NCBI RefSeq assembly: GCF_026236535.1
Contig: NZ_JAHTMW010000004.1
Span: forward strand, 1 to 64,000
Direction of reading: 5' to 3'
Length of the DNA stretch: 64,000 nt
Source of the DNA: Streptomyces sp. SKN60
Lineage (GTDB): Bacteria; Actinomycetota; Actinomycetes; Streptomycetales; Streptomycetaceae
Of this stretch, positions 6,428 through 15,174 are shown piece after piece. Under the pieces are notes generated by a model, which saw only the letters and a program-made list of their open reading frames with translations, was not told the origin of the DNA and ran no database searches. The translations under genes were made by a program, and so were the position numbers. Each line of letters begins with the position of its first letter. Position 1 is the stretch's first letter.

Positions 6428-9364
6428 ATGTACCCGAACCTCCTCATCCCGCTGCTCGGCGCCCTCGCGCTCGCCCTCGCGGCCCTGTTGCTGGTGGCCG
6501 TCCGGCAGCCGGTGTCACGACGGCTGGCCTTCCGGCAGGTCGCCCGCCGGCGCACCGAGGCAGCGCTGGTGATCGGCGGATCGATGCTCGGCACGGCCAT
6601 CGTCATCGGTGCCCTGGTCGTCGGTGACACTTTGAACTTCTCCGTGCGCCAGGAGGCGTACCGCACTCTGGGGCCGGTGGACGAGCGCGTCGTCGCACCC
6701 CCTGGACCGACCGGGCGCGTCGTCACGGAACGGCTGGCCGGCCTGGTCGGCGATCCCGATGTCGACGGTGTTCTGAACGCCGGGGCCGCGCAGGCATCCG
6801 CCGTCAGCGGTGCCGGTGGCCGCAAGGTCGCCGAGCCGCGGGTCCTGGCCTGGCAGATGGACTTCGGCGAGGCCTCGCGGTTCGGCGCGCCGGGTGGCGA
6901 CTCCGGTCTCGGCGGACCGAACCCGGAGCCCGGTCAGGTCGTGGTCAACGAGCCGCTGGCCCGGTCCCTGAGCGTGGGAGCCGGTGACCCGGTCACGGTG
7001 TACCTGTTCGGCGCACCCCGGACGTACCGGGTCGAGCGTGTGGTCCCGGAGCAGGGCCTCGCCGGTGTGGGTCTCGGCGGCAGGCTGAACCGCGACGTCT
7101 TCCTGCCGCCGCAGGCCCTGGACGCCGCCGCCCGGGCCGCAGGCACGGAGCCGCGCTCGGTCACCTTCGTGTCCAACCGGGGCGGCGTCGAGAGCGGCGA
7201 GGCCCTGACCGAACAGGTGACCGCCGACATCCGGCAGGCTCTGGGCCCGCTCTCCGGCCAGACGGCGATCGACACTCCGAAGCACACCGTGCTGCGGGAC
7301 GCCAAGCAGGCCGGGGACTCCCTCGGAGCCCTGTTCCTCATGATCGGCAGTTTCAGCATCATCGCGGGCGCCCTGCTGCTGGTGAACATCTTCGTGATGC
7401 TCGGCGAGGAGCGGAAGTCCCAGATGGGCATGGTGCGGGCCGTGGGGATGAAGCGCTCGCGGCTGGTCAGGTCCTTCACCCTCGAAGGGGCGACGTACGC
7501 GTTGCTGTCCGCGCTGCCGGGCGTGGCCGTCGGGGTCGCGGTCGGCTGGGGTGTCGCCGTGGTGGCGGCGCAGATCTTCCAGGGCTGGTCGGTCGGCGGC
7601 AGCAGCATCCGCATCGCCTTCGCCATCACACCCACCAGCGTCCTCAACGGACTGGCCATGGGCCTGCTCATCGCCTTCGCGGCGATCCTCGCGACCAGCG
7701 TCCGCATCAGCAGGTTCAACATCATCGCCGCCATCCGCGACCTTCCCGCCACGCCCGGACAGGGTCCACGCCGCCGTCTGCTCGCGGTCTCCACCACCCT
7801 GGCCGTCCTGTGCGCGTTCGTGGCCGTCCCGGCCGTGGCACGCAGCCAGCCCGACGCGACGTACCTCATGCCGGCGCTCGCCCTCGCCTTCGCCGCTCCG
7901 GCGCTGCTGCGCGTCCTTCCCCGTCACACGGTCACCACCCTGGTCGCCGGGACCGTGCTGGCCTGGACGCTGCTGGCGCCCGTCATACGTCCCCGGGTCT
8001 TCGACACGCCGTCGATGTCCGTGTACGTCATCCAGGGCGCCCTGGCCGCCTTCTCCGCCGTGGTGCTCGTCAGCGACAACCAGAAGACCCTGCTCCGCCC
8101 CGTACGGCGGCTCCTCCGGCGGCCGACGGAAGGCGGCCTCGCGGCGCGGCTCGCCGTCGCGTACCCCTTGGCCAAGCGCTTCAGGACCGGCGCGACGCTG
8201 GTGATGTACACGCTGATCGTGTTCGTCCTGGTGCTCCTGACGGAGATCTCGGGCATTCTCCGCGCCGGCGTCGACGGCGTCGTCGCCGATGCCACCGCCG
8301 GATACTCCCTTCGGCTGGACTACAACCCGGAGGTCGCCGGCGATCGACTCGTCTCCGATCTGCGGGCCGGCCCTTCGGCCGCCGGGATCTCCGCCGTGAC
8401 ACCGTTGCTCAACGCCACGGGGCGGGCCACCGATCCGGGTGGCCGCGGCCCTCAGCCCCTGGACACCGCTGTCGTCGGCGTACCCGACGGGGCGATCACC
8501 GGCATCACGTTCCGCGAGCGGCTGCCCGGCCTGGCCGACGACCCCGCGGTATGGCGGGCCCTGGCTTCCGACCCCCGCTACGTCGTGCTCGACGGCTTCT
8601 TCGGCAGCACCGGCGGCCCGGCCGGCGACTATTACGACCCCGGGGACACCCTCACGCTGACGGATCCCCGGACGGGCCGCGGCGAACAGAAGGTCATCGC
8701 CGGCGTGCTCAGCAACGGCATGGTCTTCTACCCGGGCACCGGCGCGAGTTCCACCACCTACCCGGTCGTGATGAGCGAGCGGGCCACGCACGAACTCTTC
8801 GGCGACCAGGCACAGAACGCCTCCGCACTGGTGAGAACCAGCCCTGGCACCGCACCCGACGCGTTGGCGACCCGACTGCAGGGCGAGCAGCTGTCGTCCA
8901 GCCTGGTCGCCACGCCCATCGAGTCGGACATCCGCCGCCAGTTCGACTCCAGCACCGCCTTCTTCCGCCTCATGCAGGGCTTCCTCGTCCTCGGCCTCGG
9001 CGTGGGCATCACCGGTCTCGGTGTCGTCATGGTCCGAGCCGTACGCGAACGCCGCCGCACCATCGGAATCCTCCGGGCCCTCGGCTTCCGGGCGCGGACC
9101 GTCCAGCGGTCCTTCCTGGGGGAGAGCGCCTTCGTCGCGGTGGAGGGAATCGTGCTCGGATCCCTGCTGGGCGTGCTGACGACCTGGCTGATGTACCGGA
9201 ACAGCGCCGCGTTCGAGGGCCTCGAAGGCGGGTTCCCCGTCGAATGGGCCGGCGTCGGCGGCCTGGCGGCAGCCACCTTCGTCGCGTCGCTCCTGGCCAC
9301 GATCGGACCGGCACGCCGCGCGGCCGCCATCCGCCCGGCCCTGGCGGTCCGCGTCACCGAATGA
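6428..9364 (+). CDS. FtsX-like ABC transporter permease, two FtsX domains
   Basis: The protein has 978 residues. An N-terminal membrane helix (about 5-27) is followed by a large MacB-type periplasmic domain and a first FtsX domain, including FLMIGSFSIIAGALLLVNIF and the cytoplasmic stretch GMVRAVGMKRSRLVRSF. Several central helices follow, then a second external domain and a second FtsX domain (GILRALGFRARTVQRSFLGE). Duplicated FtsX domains in one chain are usual for actinobacterial exporters of this class. It starts two bases after the ATPase stop, so the two form an operon. The likely role is mechanical export at the membrane; the cargo is unknown. Confidence 0.9.
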   Translation: MYPNLLIPLLGALALALAALLLVAVRQPVSRRLAFRQVARRRTEAALVIGGSMLGTAIVIGALVVGDTLNFSVRQEAYRTLGPVDERVVAPPGPTGRVVTERLAGLVGDPDVDGVLNAGAAQASAVSGAGGRKVAEPRVLAWQMDFGEASRFGAPGGDSGLGGPNPEPGQVVVNEPLARSLSVGAGDPVTVYLFGAPRTYRVERVVPEQGLAGVGLGGRLNRDVFLPPQALDAAARAAGTEPRSVTFVSNRGGVESGEALTEQVTADIRQALGPLSGQTAIDTPKHTVLRDAKQAGDSLGALFLMIGSFSIIAGALLLVNIFVMLGEERKSQMGMVRAVGMKRSRLVRSFTLEGATYALLSALPGVAVGVAVGWGVAVVAAQIFQGWSVGGSSIRIAFAITPTSVLNGLAMGLLIAFAAILATSVRISRFNIIAAIRDLPATPGQGPRRRLLAVSTTLAVLCAFVAVPAVARSQPDATYLMPALALAFAAPALLRVLPRHTVTTLVAGTVLAWTLLAPVIRPRVFDTPSMSVYVIQGALAAFSAVVLVSDNQKTLLRPVRRLLRRPTEGGLAARLAVAYPLAKRFRTGATLVMYTLIVFVLVLLTEISGILRAGVDGVVADATAGYSLRLDYNPEVAGDRLVSDLRAGPSAAGISAVTPLLNATGRATDPGGRGPQPLDTAVVGVPDGAITGITFRERLPGLADDPAVWRALASDPRYVVLDGFFGSTGGPAGDYYDPGDTLTLTDPRTGRGEQKVIAGVLSNGMVFYPGTGASSTTYPVVMSERATHELFGDQAQNASALVRTSPGTAPDALATRLQGEQLSSSLVATPIESDIRRQFDSSTAFFRLMQGFLVLGLGVGITGLGVVMVRAVRERRRTIGILRALGFRARTVQRSFLGESAFVAVEGIVLGSLLGVLTTWLMYRNSAAFEGLEGGFPVEWAGVGGLAAATFVASLLATIGPARRAAAIRPALAVRVTE

Positions 9365-9496
9365 CGGGCAACCCGGGACAGCTCATCCGGCCAACCCAAA
9401 CGGGGACCACTGCGAACTCACCGCTCCGCGCCGGGAGCCCGGTACCGGACTTGCCCGGCTCTGCCCAGGGCATCCAGTGTTTCATCGACGGTCGGG

Positions 9497-9522
9497 GCCC
9501 GCTGATCCCCCGAACAGCGGGC
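9497..9522. terminator. candidate bidirectional terminator between convergent genes
   Basis: Perfect 8-bp arms GCCCGCTG and CAGCGGGC flank a 10-base loop. The hairpin lies in the 200-bp gap between the convergent permease and pirin genes. There is no T-tract, as is usual in this group. I see no gene in this gap. Confidence 0.45.
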
Positions 9523-9564
9523 ACGATGCCTTGAGCCGACACGACGGACGCCCGCCTTCCCAGG

Positions 9565-10479
9565 TCAGTGTGGGTTGCGGCGGCTCTTGAGCGGGGTCGT
9601 GGGGAGTTCGGGGGCCGGGAGGCGGTCGCCCGGGTAGCCGTGGACCTCGCCGAAGCGGGTGCCGGTCATCCAGTCCTCCCTCGCCTGGCGGATCTCGGCG
9701 TCGGTGCGGGCGATGAAGTTCCACCACATGATGATCTCCTCGCCGAAGGGGGTGCCGCCGAGGAGGACGGCGCGGGCGCGGTGCGGGGAGGTGTTGGTGA
9801 GGGTGAGGGAGGTGCGGCCGGGGGCCGTGTAGCCGAGTTCGGTGGGGTGGAGGACGGTGGCGTCGAGGCGGATGTCGCCCTCGTCGACGAGGAGGCCGTG
9901 CTCGAAGGCGGGGTCGGTGTCAAGGGTGACGGTGGCGCCGGGGTCGAGGAGGAGTTCGGCGCCGAGCAGCGGGGTGAAGGTGCGGACCGGGGAGGTGTCG
10001 CCGGCCAGGGTGCCGAGGAAGACCCGGAGTTCGGCGCCGTCGACATGGACCGGCTTCGGGGCGTGGTGCTGGAAGGCGCGCGGGGTGTGGCGGTGGGCGT
10101 CGGGGAGGGCGAGCCAGAGCTGGACACCGTGCAGGACGCTGGTGTCGGAGGTGGAGACCTCGGAGTGGCTGATGCCGTGGCCGCCGGTCATGAGGTTGAT
10201 CTCGCCCGGGCGGACGTACGCGTGGGTGCCCAGGCTGTCGCGGTGCTCGATCTCGCCGGTGAACAGCCAGCTGACGGTCTGCAGCCCGGTGTGCGGGTGC
10301 GGGGCGACGTCCATGCCGCCGGACACGGCCACCCGGTCGGGGCCGTAGTGGTCCGCGAAGCACCACGCGCCGATGAGGGTGCGCGACCGCTGCGGCAGGG
10401 TCCGTCGTACGGTCATGGCGCGCGGGCCGCCCAGCGGGACGTCCCGGGCGGTGAGGACCTCGACCTCGTTGGCACCCAT
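9565..10479 (-). CDS. pirin family protein
   Basis: The protein has 304 residues with the bicupin fold pattern of pirins. The metal-site region is HPHTGLQTVSWLFTGEIEH, followed by GGHGISHSE and a C-terminal domain ending GGTPFGEEIIMWWNFIA. Pirins bind iron or another metal; some act as quercetin dioxygenases and others as redox-sensing cofactors, so the exact role is open. The start has a GAGAGGGG Shine-Dalgarno. It is divergent from an AhpD-like gene across a 130-bp, locally A/T-rich region with a palindrome. This suggests shared control, possibly by an oxidative or electrophile signal. Confidence 0.9.
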   Translation of the reverse strand: MGANEVEVLTARDVPLGGPRAMTVRRTLPQRSRTLIGAWCFADHYGPDRVAVSGGMDVAPHPHTGLQTVSWLFTGEIEHRDSLGTHAYVRPGEINLMTGGHGISHSEVSTSDTSVLHGVQLWLALPDAHRHTPRAFQHHAPKPVHVDGAELRVFLGTLAGDTSPVRTFTPLLGAELLLDPGATVTLDTDPAFEHGLLVDEGDIRLDATVLHPTELGYTAPGRTSLTLTNTSPHRARAVLLGGTPFGEEIIMWWNFIARTDAEIRQAREDWMTGTRFGEVHGYPGDRLPAPELPTTPLKSRRNPH

Positions 10480-10529
10480 TCCCGACCCCTCTCACCGGTC
10501 TCACCGGTCTCACCGAACAAGATAGTTTC

Positions 10530-10543
10530 TGATTCAACAATCA
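10530..10543. promoter_or_regulatory. palindromic operator between pirin and AhpD-like genes
   Basis: TGATTCAACAATCA has perfect 5-bp arms (TGATT/AATCA) in the only A/T-rich patch of this divergent intergenic region. A GATAAT hexamer at 10549-10554 could be the -10 of the rightward gene. A MarR- or ArsR-type repressor would fit, but no regulator gene is adjacent. Confidence 0.45.
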
Positions 10544-10609
10544 TGGGCGATAATAGTCCCGAGGACAACCCGGGACAACGGTCCCGGGACGACGGCGAAG
10601 GAGCAGACC

Positions 10610-11080
10610 GTGAGCGAGCAGCGGGTGTACGTCGACAAGCAGAGCCCCGCCGCCTACCAGGCGCTCGTGAAGACGGCCGAGGCCGTCCGGACGACCGCCG
10701 CCGAAGCGGGCCTCGACCGCGTTCTGGTGGAGCTGGTGAACCTGCGGGTCTCGCAGCTCAACGGCTGCGCGTACTGCCTGGACGTGCACACCCGCGCCGC
10801 GCTCCGCGCCGGCGAGACCACCCGCCGGATCGGCGTCCTCGCCGCCTGGCGCGACACCGAGCTCTTCACCGCGCGCGAGCGCGCCGCGCTCGCCCTCGCG
10901 GAGGCGACCACCCACCCGGCGGACGCCCTCGCCCAGGAGCACGCCTACGCCGAGGCGCGGGAGGCGCTGACCGAGAACGAGCTGTCCGCGGTGATCTGGG
11001 TGGCCATCACCATCAACGCCTTCAACCGGGTCTCGATCCTCAGCAAGCACCCGGTACGGGACACCCCCGTCCGCCGCTAG
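10610..11080 (+). CDS. AhpD-like carboxymuconolactone decarboxylase family protein
   Basis: The protein has 156 residues. The motif NGCAYCLDVHT (about residues 47-57) is the CxxC-x2-H redox centre of AhpD-like alkylhydroperoxidases, and the surrounding all-alpha pattern fits the CMD domain. Such proteins reduce peroxides or act as disulfide reductants with a partner; the partner is not evident here. The GTG at 10610 has GAAGGAG upstream at good spacing. The gene is divergent from pirin and ends 10 bases from the convergent DUF1275 gene. Confidence 0.9.
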   Translation: MSEQRVYVDKQSPAAYQALVKTAEAVRTTAAEAGLDRVLVELVNLRVSQLNGCAYCLDVHTRAALRAGETTRRIGVLAAWRDTELFTARERAALALAEATTHPADALAQEHAYAEAREALTENELSAVIWVAITINAFNRVSILSKHPVRDTPVRR

Positions 11081-11090
11081 GCCGCTCTCG

Positions 11091-11825
11091 CTAGGGGGCG
11101 GTCGCCCACACCGCGTCCGGGGTCGAGAGCCGCCACAGCACGGCAGCGGCCGTCGCAAGCAGGCCGAGGCCCACGCCGAGGACCAGCGGAATGCCGGAGC
11201 CGAACAGGAGCAGACCGCCCGTCAGTCCGCCGAGGCCCAGGGCGAGCACGGACAGGACGCGGCGGCCGCGACGGTGGGTCGCTCCGCCCACGTCGGCGGT
11301 GTCCGCCACCAGACCGGTCAGGGTCTGGTTCACCACGGTCGTGGTCTCGTCCGGGACGCCGAGCCGGCGGGCGACCGCGTTCTGCAGGCCCATGGCGAGG
11401 CCGAGCGGCACGATCACCAGGAAGCGGGCGGGCCGCCCCTCCAGGCTGCCGACCACCACGGACACCACGAGCGCCGCGGCGAAGAGCGCGGCCTGCACGG
11501 TCATCGCCCCGGCGATCAGGCGCCCGCGGTGCGCGGCGAGCCGCCCCCCGAAACGCCCGCCGGCCGCCGCCCCGGTGACGAAGGCGGCGAGCGACACGCC
11601 GGAGGCGAGGACGGAGTGGCCCTGGGCACCGGCCAGCGCGAAGCCGAGGAACACCACGTTGCCCGTCATGTTGGCGACGAAGACGTGCCCGAGGCCCAGA
11701 TAGCTGACCGCGTCCACCAGGCCGGTCAGCACCGTCAGGGCGAGGAGCAGCGGGGGCAGCGGGCCGTGCCGGTCCCCCTTCGGGGGGACCAGCGCGCGGG
11801 CCGCGTCCACGAGTAGCGTTCGCAT
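11091..11825 (-). CDS. DUF1275 (YoaK-like) membrane protein
   Basis: The protein has 244 residues with about six membrane helices. The family hallmark VFVANMTGNVVFLGFAL (near residues 48-64) is present, with GLQNAVARRLGV in the middle. The function of DUF1275 proteins is unknown; they are small integral membrane proteins, often called YoaK. I chose the ATG at 11825 because GGAAGGAG lies just upstream. A longer frame from 11882 would add a charged, non-helical tail without a ribosome site. Confidence 0.85.
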   Translation of the reverse strand: MRTLLVDAARALVPPKGDRHGPLPPLLLALTVLTGLVDAVSYLGLGHVFVANMTGNVVFLGFALAGAQGHSVLASGVSLAAFVTGAAAGGRFGGRLAAHRGRLIAGAMTVQAALFAAALVVSVVVGSLEGRPARFLVIVPLGLAMGLQNAVARRLGVPDETTTVVNQTLTGLVADTADVGGATHRRGRRVLSVLALGLGGLTGGLLLFGSGIPLVLGVGLGLLATAAAVLWRLSTPDAVWATAP

Positions 11826-11905
11826 CCTCGTCAGGCTCCTTCCGCGAGGGGGGCGCGGCCCGGCGGCTCCGCGCCCGTCCATGATTCACCGCGGACGGGC
11901 CCGGC

Positions 11906-13621
11906 TCAGTCCGCCGCGTACGTGTCCACGACCTTTCCCTTCTGATCGGCCACCAGATAGCCGGTCGCGTGGTAGGCGTTGAGGAGGTAGAAGCGCATCG
12001 AGGGCCGGTCCTCGTTGAAGGTCCAGCGGTCGACGATCACATAGCGCTGCGTGGGGTTCTCGACGTTCAGTTCGCGCTCGCCCCGGGCGATCAGCGCGGG
12101 CAGCGTGTCCCAGGACATCGCGGCGACATCGAAGGGCTGCTCGTCCGCGGCGTCGATGGTCCCGCCGGGGCCGGTCTTCGTGACGACGCCGTCGCGGTAC
12201 GCGTAGTTGTCGTACGTCTTCGCACCCGGCTTGGTCGGGATCTCGGCGGAGGCGTGCTCCTCGTAGACGTTGAACTCCTTCATGGTGGTGGTGCCGGTGG
12301 CGTCGCGGAACGCCTTGAGCACCGCCCGGACGTTGGCCGGGGTGAGCAGGCTGCCCTGGGGCGCGGGGGCGGCGGAGCCGGTCGGAGTGGCGGTGGGCGT
12401 CCGGGTGGGGGTGCCGGTCGTGCCCCCGCCGGGCGTGCGGGCCGCCGTCGACGGCGTAGAACCGCCCTTGGCGCCGGCGTCCCCGTCGCCGCCGTCGCCG
12501 CGGTCGGGCAGCAGCTTCACCACTCCGACCACCACGGCGGTGACGAGCACCGCGGCCCCGGCGACCAGCACGGCCCGGCGGCCGGCCGTGGCGGTGGTAC
12601 GGGTACGGGGTGGGGCGGCCGGGGCGGTCGGCGCACCCCACGGGGACGGGCCGGGCGCCGGAGCGGGCGCCGGGGTTCCGTAGGCGGGGTGGGCGTACGG
12701 CGCCCCGAACCCGGCCGGAGCCGGTACGGGGGCCGGTGCCGGAACAGCGGCCGGTGCCGGAGCCGGGCTCGGGGCCTCGGGCGCCTCGGCCTCCGCGAGC
12801 AGCCGGTCCAGGAGCGCGCCGTCCGGCCGGGCCGCCGGGTCGCGCACCAGGACCTGGGCGAGGACCGGGGCCAGCGGCCCGGACCGTACCGGCGCGGGGA
12901 TCGGGTCGTCGAGCACGGCGACGACCGTGGCCAGGCTGGTGGCGCGGCGCAGCGGGTGGTGGCCCTCGGCCGCCACGTACAGGAGCATGCCGAGGGACCA
13001 CAGGTCGGAGGCCGGGTTGCCCTCCTCGCCGCGCAGTCGCTCCGGAGCGATGAACTCGGCGGAGCCGATGACGTCGCCGGTGGAGGTGAGCCGCGAGGTG
13101 TTCTCGCTGAAGGCGGCGATGCCGAAGTCCGTGAGGACGGCGCTGCCGTCCTCACGGAGCAGCACGTTGGCGGGTTTGACGTCGCGGTGCTGGATGCCGG
13201 CGGCGTGGGCGGCGCGCAGCGCGGACAGGACCTGGCGGCCGAGGGTGACGGTCTCGGCGGGCGTCATCGGACCGTCGGCGAGCCGGTCGGCAAGCGAGCG
13301 GCCGGAGACCAGCTCCATCACGATCCACGGGTGGGCGCCGTCGCCCGGCTCGACGATGTGATGGATGGTCACGACGTGCGGGTGGGAGAGCCGGGCGAGG
13401 GCGCGGGCCTCGCGGAGCGCCCGCTCGCGCAGCTGCGCGGTGAAGCCGGGGCTCGCCTCCTCGACGGCCGGGTCCGGCGGCCGGACCTCCTTCAGGGCGA
13501 CGTCCCGGTCGAGGGCGATGTCCCGCGCCCGCCACACCGTCCCCATGCCGCCGCTGCCCAGTCGGCCGACCAGCCGGAACCGCCCGTCCACCAGCGGTCT
13601 GTCGTCCTCACTCGTTCCCAT
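11906..13621 (-). CDS. PknB-type Ser/Thr protein kinase with extracellular domain
   Basis: The protein has 571 residues. The kinase domain spans about 14-275: glycine loop LGSGGMG, catalytic lysine K44 (VALKEV), HRDVKPAN with D147, DFG at 165-167, and an APE-like IAPERL. A long Pro/Ala linker (280-345) leads to one membrane helix (about 349-371). A Thr-rich stretch and a roughly 140-residue extracellular domain of no recognised family follow. It lacks PASTA repeats, so it is not a simple PknB orthologue. The extracellular part may be a sensor. There is no clear Shine-Dalgarno; the start codon sits inside an inverted repeat described separately. Confidence 0.9.
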   Translation of the reverse strand: MGTSEDDRPLVDGRFRLVGRLGSGGMGTVWRARDIALDRDVALKEVRPPDPAVEEASPGFTAQLRERALREARALARLSHPHVVTIHHIVEPGDGAHPWIVMELVSGRSLADRLADGPMTPAETVTLGRQVLSALRAAHAAGIQHRDVKPANVLLREDGSAVLTDFGIAAFSENTSRLTSTGDVIGSAEFIAPERLRGEEGNPASDLWSLGMLLYVAAEGHHPLRRATSLATVVAVLDDPIPAPVRSGPLAPVLAQVLVRDPAARPDGALLDRLLAEAEAPEAPSPAPAPAAVPAPAPVPAPAGFGAPYAHPAYGTPAPAPAPGPSPWGAPTAPAAPPRTRTTATAGRRAVLVAGAAVLVTAVVVGVVKLLPDRGDGGDGDAGAKGGSTPSTAARTPGGGTTGTPTRTPTATPTGSAAPAPQGSLLTPANVRAVLKAFRDATGTTTMKEFNVYEEHASAEIPTKPGAKTYDNYAYRDGVVTKTGPGGTIDAADEQPFDVAAMSWDTLPALIARGERELNVENPTQRYVIVDRWTFNEDRPSMRFYLLNAYHATGYLVADQKGKVVDTYAAD

Positions 13622-13658
13622 GGGCGGTCATGCTAAAGCCTGTGCATGACACCGCCCA
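13621..13658 (-). terminator. hairpin between radical SAM and kinase genes, overlapping the kinase start
   Basis: Arms TGGGCGGTCATGC (13621-13633) and GCATGAC-A-CCGCCCA (13644-13658) pair along 13 positions with one bulged base and a 10-base loop. It lies 25 bases past the radical SAM stop, so it could terminate that transcript. The near arm also includes the last base of the kinase ATG and everything just 5' of it. The hairpin could therefore mask kinase initiation in a read-through mRNA. A TAGCAT hexamer (13635-13630, minus strand) eight bases before the ATG could give a leaderless kinase mRNA that escapes this. Confidence 0.55.
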
Positions 13659-13682
13659 CGTCACCTCTGACGCTTCTCCCGA

Positions 13683-15011
13683 TCAGTCCTCGGCGGGCAG
13701 GCTGTCCATGAACGAGCTCACCGAGAAGACCGCGCGGCCGGGGCCGGCCGGGCCGTAGCCGGGGGGCGAGCTCAGGCCGTTGGACTCCATCGTGGCGCGG
13801 TAGGCCTCCAGGAGGCGGATGTGGTACTCCAGGGGCGCGCCGGCCGGGTTGGCCTTGCCGAGCGGGGTGGTGGGCTCGGGGCACCAGGTGGTGAAGCGGG
13901 GCGTGATGCCGCGCGACATGAAGTACTCCAGGCCCTCCGTCGTGGAGGCGATGGCCTCGTCGACCGTGGTGAAGCCGAAGGGCTCGGCCATCTCCACGCC
14001 CGCCACGAAGTTGGGGATGACGTTGCGCGGCCCGAAGACCTCCGCCGAGTCGAGGATCCGGCGGTGCCACTCGTCGCGGCCGACGTAGCGCTCCTTGCCG
14101 GGGCAGTACAGCTCGAACAGGCGCTTGTCCCACACCTCGTAGTTGGGGTGGTAGATCTGGATGCCGTAGTCCTTGAAGCGCTGCACGTCGGCCTTGGGCA
14201 GCGCCTGGGCGACGACCTTGCCGATCCAGCGGCCGGGGAACCGCTCCTCGATGGCCTGCGCGTACTGCCCGTAGAAGTCGGCCTCGTCCTTGCCGCCGAC
14301 ACGGGAGGTGACGGCGCCGCCGGTGAGGGTGTAGGCGGTGGAGGCGCCGGCCGTGTCGTACTTGTCGATGATCGAGAGCGCCTCCAGCACCTCCTCCACG
14401 TCCTTCACGCCCGTGTAGGGGCGGCCGGCGGCCTTGTGCTGGCGCCAGTTGTGGTTGATGTCGCAGTACTGGCACTCCTCCTTGGCCCCGAAGTACTGGC
14501 AGACCCGGAAGACCGTCAGATAGATGAGGTAGCCCCACTGGATGGTGGGGGCGACCTCCATCACCGACTTCCCGCTGGAGAGGGTGTGCCGGTAGTACTC
14601 CGGCATCGGCGGCAGGCCGACGTCGGCGATCCGGCGCCCGTCGAGGTACAGGCCGAGCATGCCGTCGTCGCCGGCCGCGACGCGGTACGGGGAGGCGGGG
14701 TTGACCCGCACCGAGACGACCGTGCGGCGCAGCTCGTACGGGCCGCCGGTGAGGACGATCTCCTCCGGCGGGCGGCGCAGGGCGGCCTGGCCGAGCTCGG
14801 GCAGGGTGCGGTGGTCGAAGGAGAAGATGAAGTACGACTTCGGCTTGACCTCGCCGGCCGCCTCGTCGCCCGAGTCGGTGAGGGCCGAGTCGTCGAAGGC
14901 GATGCCGCCGCGCAGCAGGTCCTCCTTGATCACCGCCTCCTTCGGGACGTGCGGGAAGCGGTGCATGAGGTCTTCGACCTCGTCGGTGCGGCGGATCATG
15001 CGCGAGTACAT
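13683..15011 (-). CDS. radical SAM protein with CX8CX2C cluster motif
   Basis: The protein has 442 residues. The only tight cysteine cluster is CQYFGAKEECQYCDIN, with C171, C180 and C183, giving CX8CX2C instead of the canonical CX3CX2C; the aromatic residue before the last Cys (QYC) is kept. A glycine-rich LTGGAV follows about 45 residues later, as expected for the SAM-binding strand. The N-terminal 150 residues are not recognisable. The substrate is unknown. GAGGAG directly abuts the ATG at 15011, which is unusually close, so the ATG at 14999 may be the true start. It lies 164 bp downstream of the RNA-repair pair on the same strand. Confidence 0.8.
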   Translation of the reverse strand: MYSRMIRRTDEVEDLMHRFPHVPKEAVIKEDLLRGGIAFDDSALTDSGDEAAGEVKPKSYFIFSFDHRTLPELGQAALRRPPEEIVLTGGPYELRRTVVSVRVNPASPYRVAAGDDGMLGLYLDGRRIADVGLPPMPEYYRHTLSSGKSVMEVAPTIQWGYLIYLTVFRVCQYFGAKEECQYCDINHNWRQHKAAGRPYTGVKDVEEVLEALSIIDKYDTAGASTAYTLTGGAVTSRVGGKDEADFYGQYAQAIEERFPGRWIGKVVAQALPKADVQRFKDYGIQIYHPNYEVWDKRLFELYCPGKERYVGRDEWHRRILDSAEVFGPRNVIPNFVAGVEMAEPFGFTTVDEAIASTTEGLEYFMSRGITPRFTTWCPEPTTPLGKANPAGAPLEYHIRLLEAYRATMESNGLSSPPGYGPAGPGRAVFSVSSFMDSLPAED

Positions 15012-15174
15012 CTCCTCGGTCGGGCGGTCGGTCGCGAGCCGGTGGGCCGATGACCACCCTAGGACGGCGCCCGGCGGCCCGGCATCCGGCCCCGGTCGCA
15101 GACGGCCTCCGCCGCGCGACCGAGACCGGTCCGCGACTCCAGGGCCGCCCGCGACCGGGGGTCACGACCGGTGC

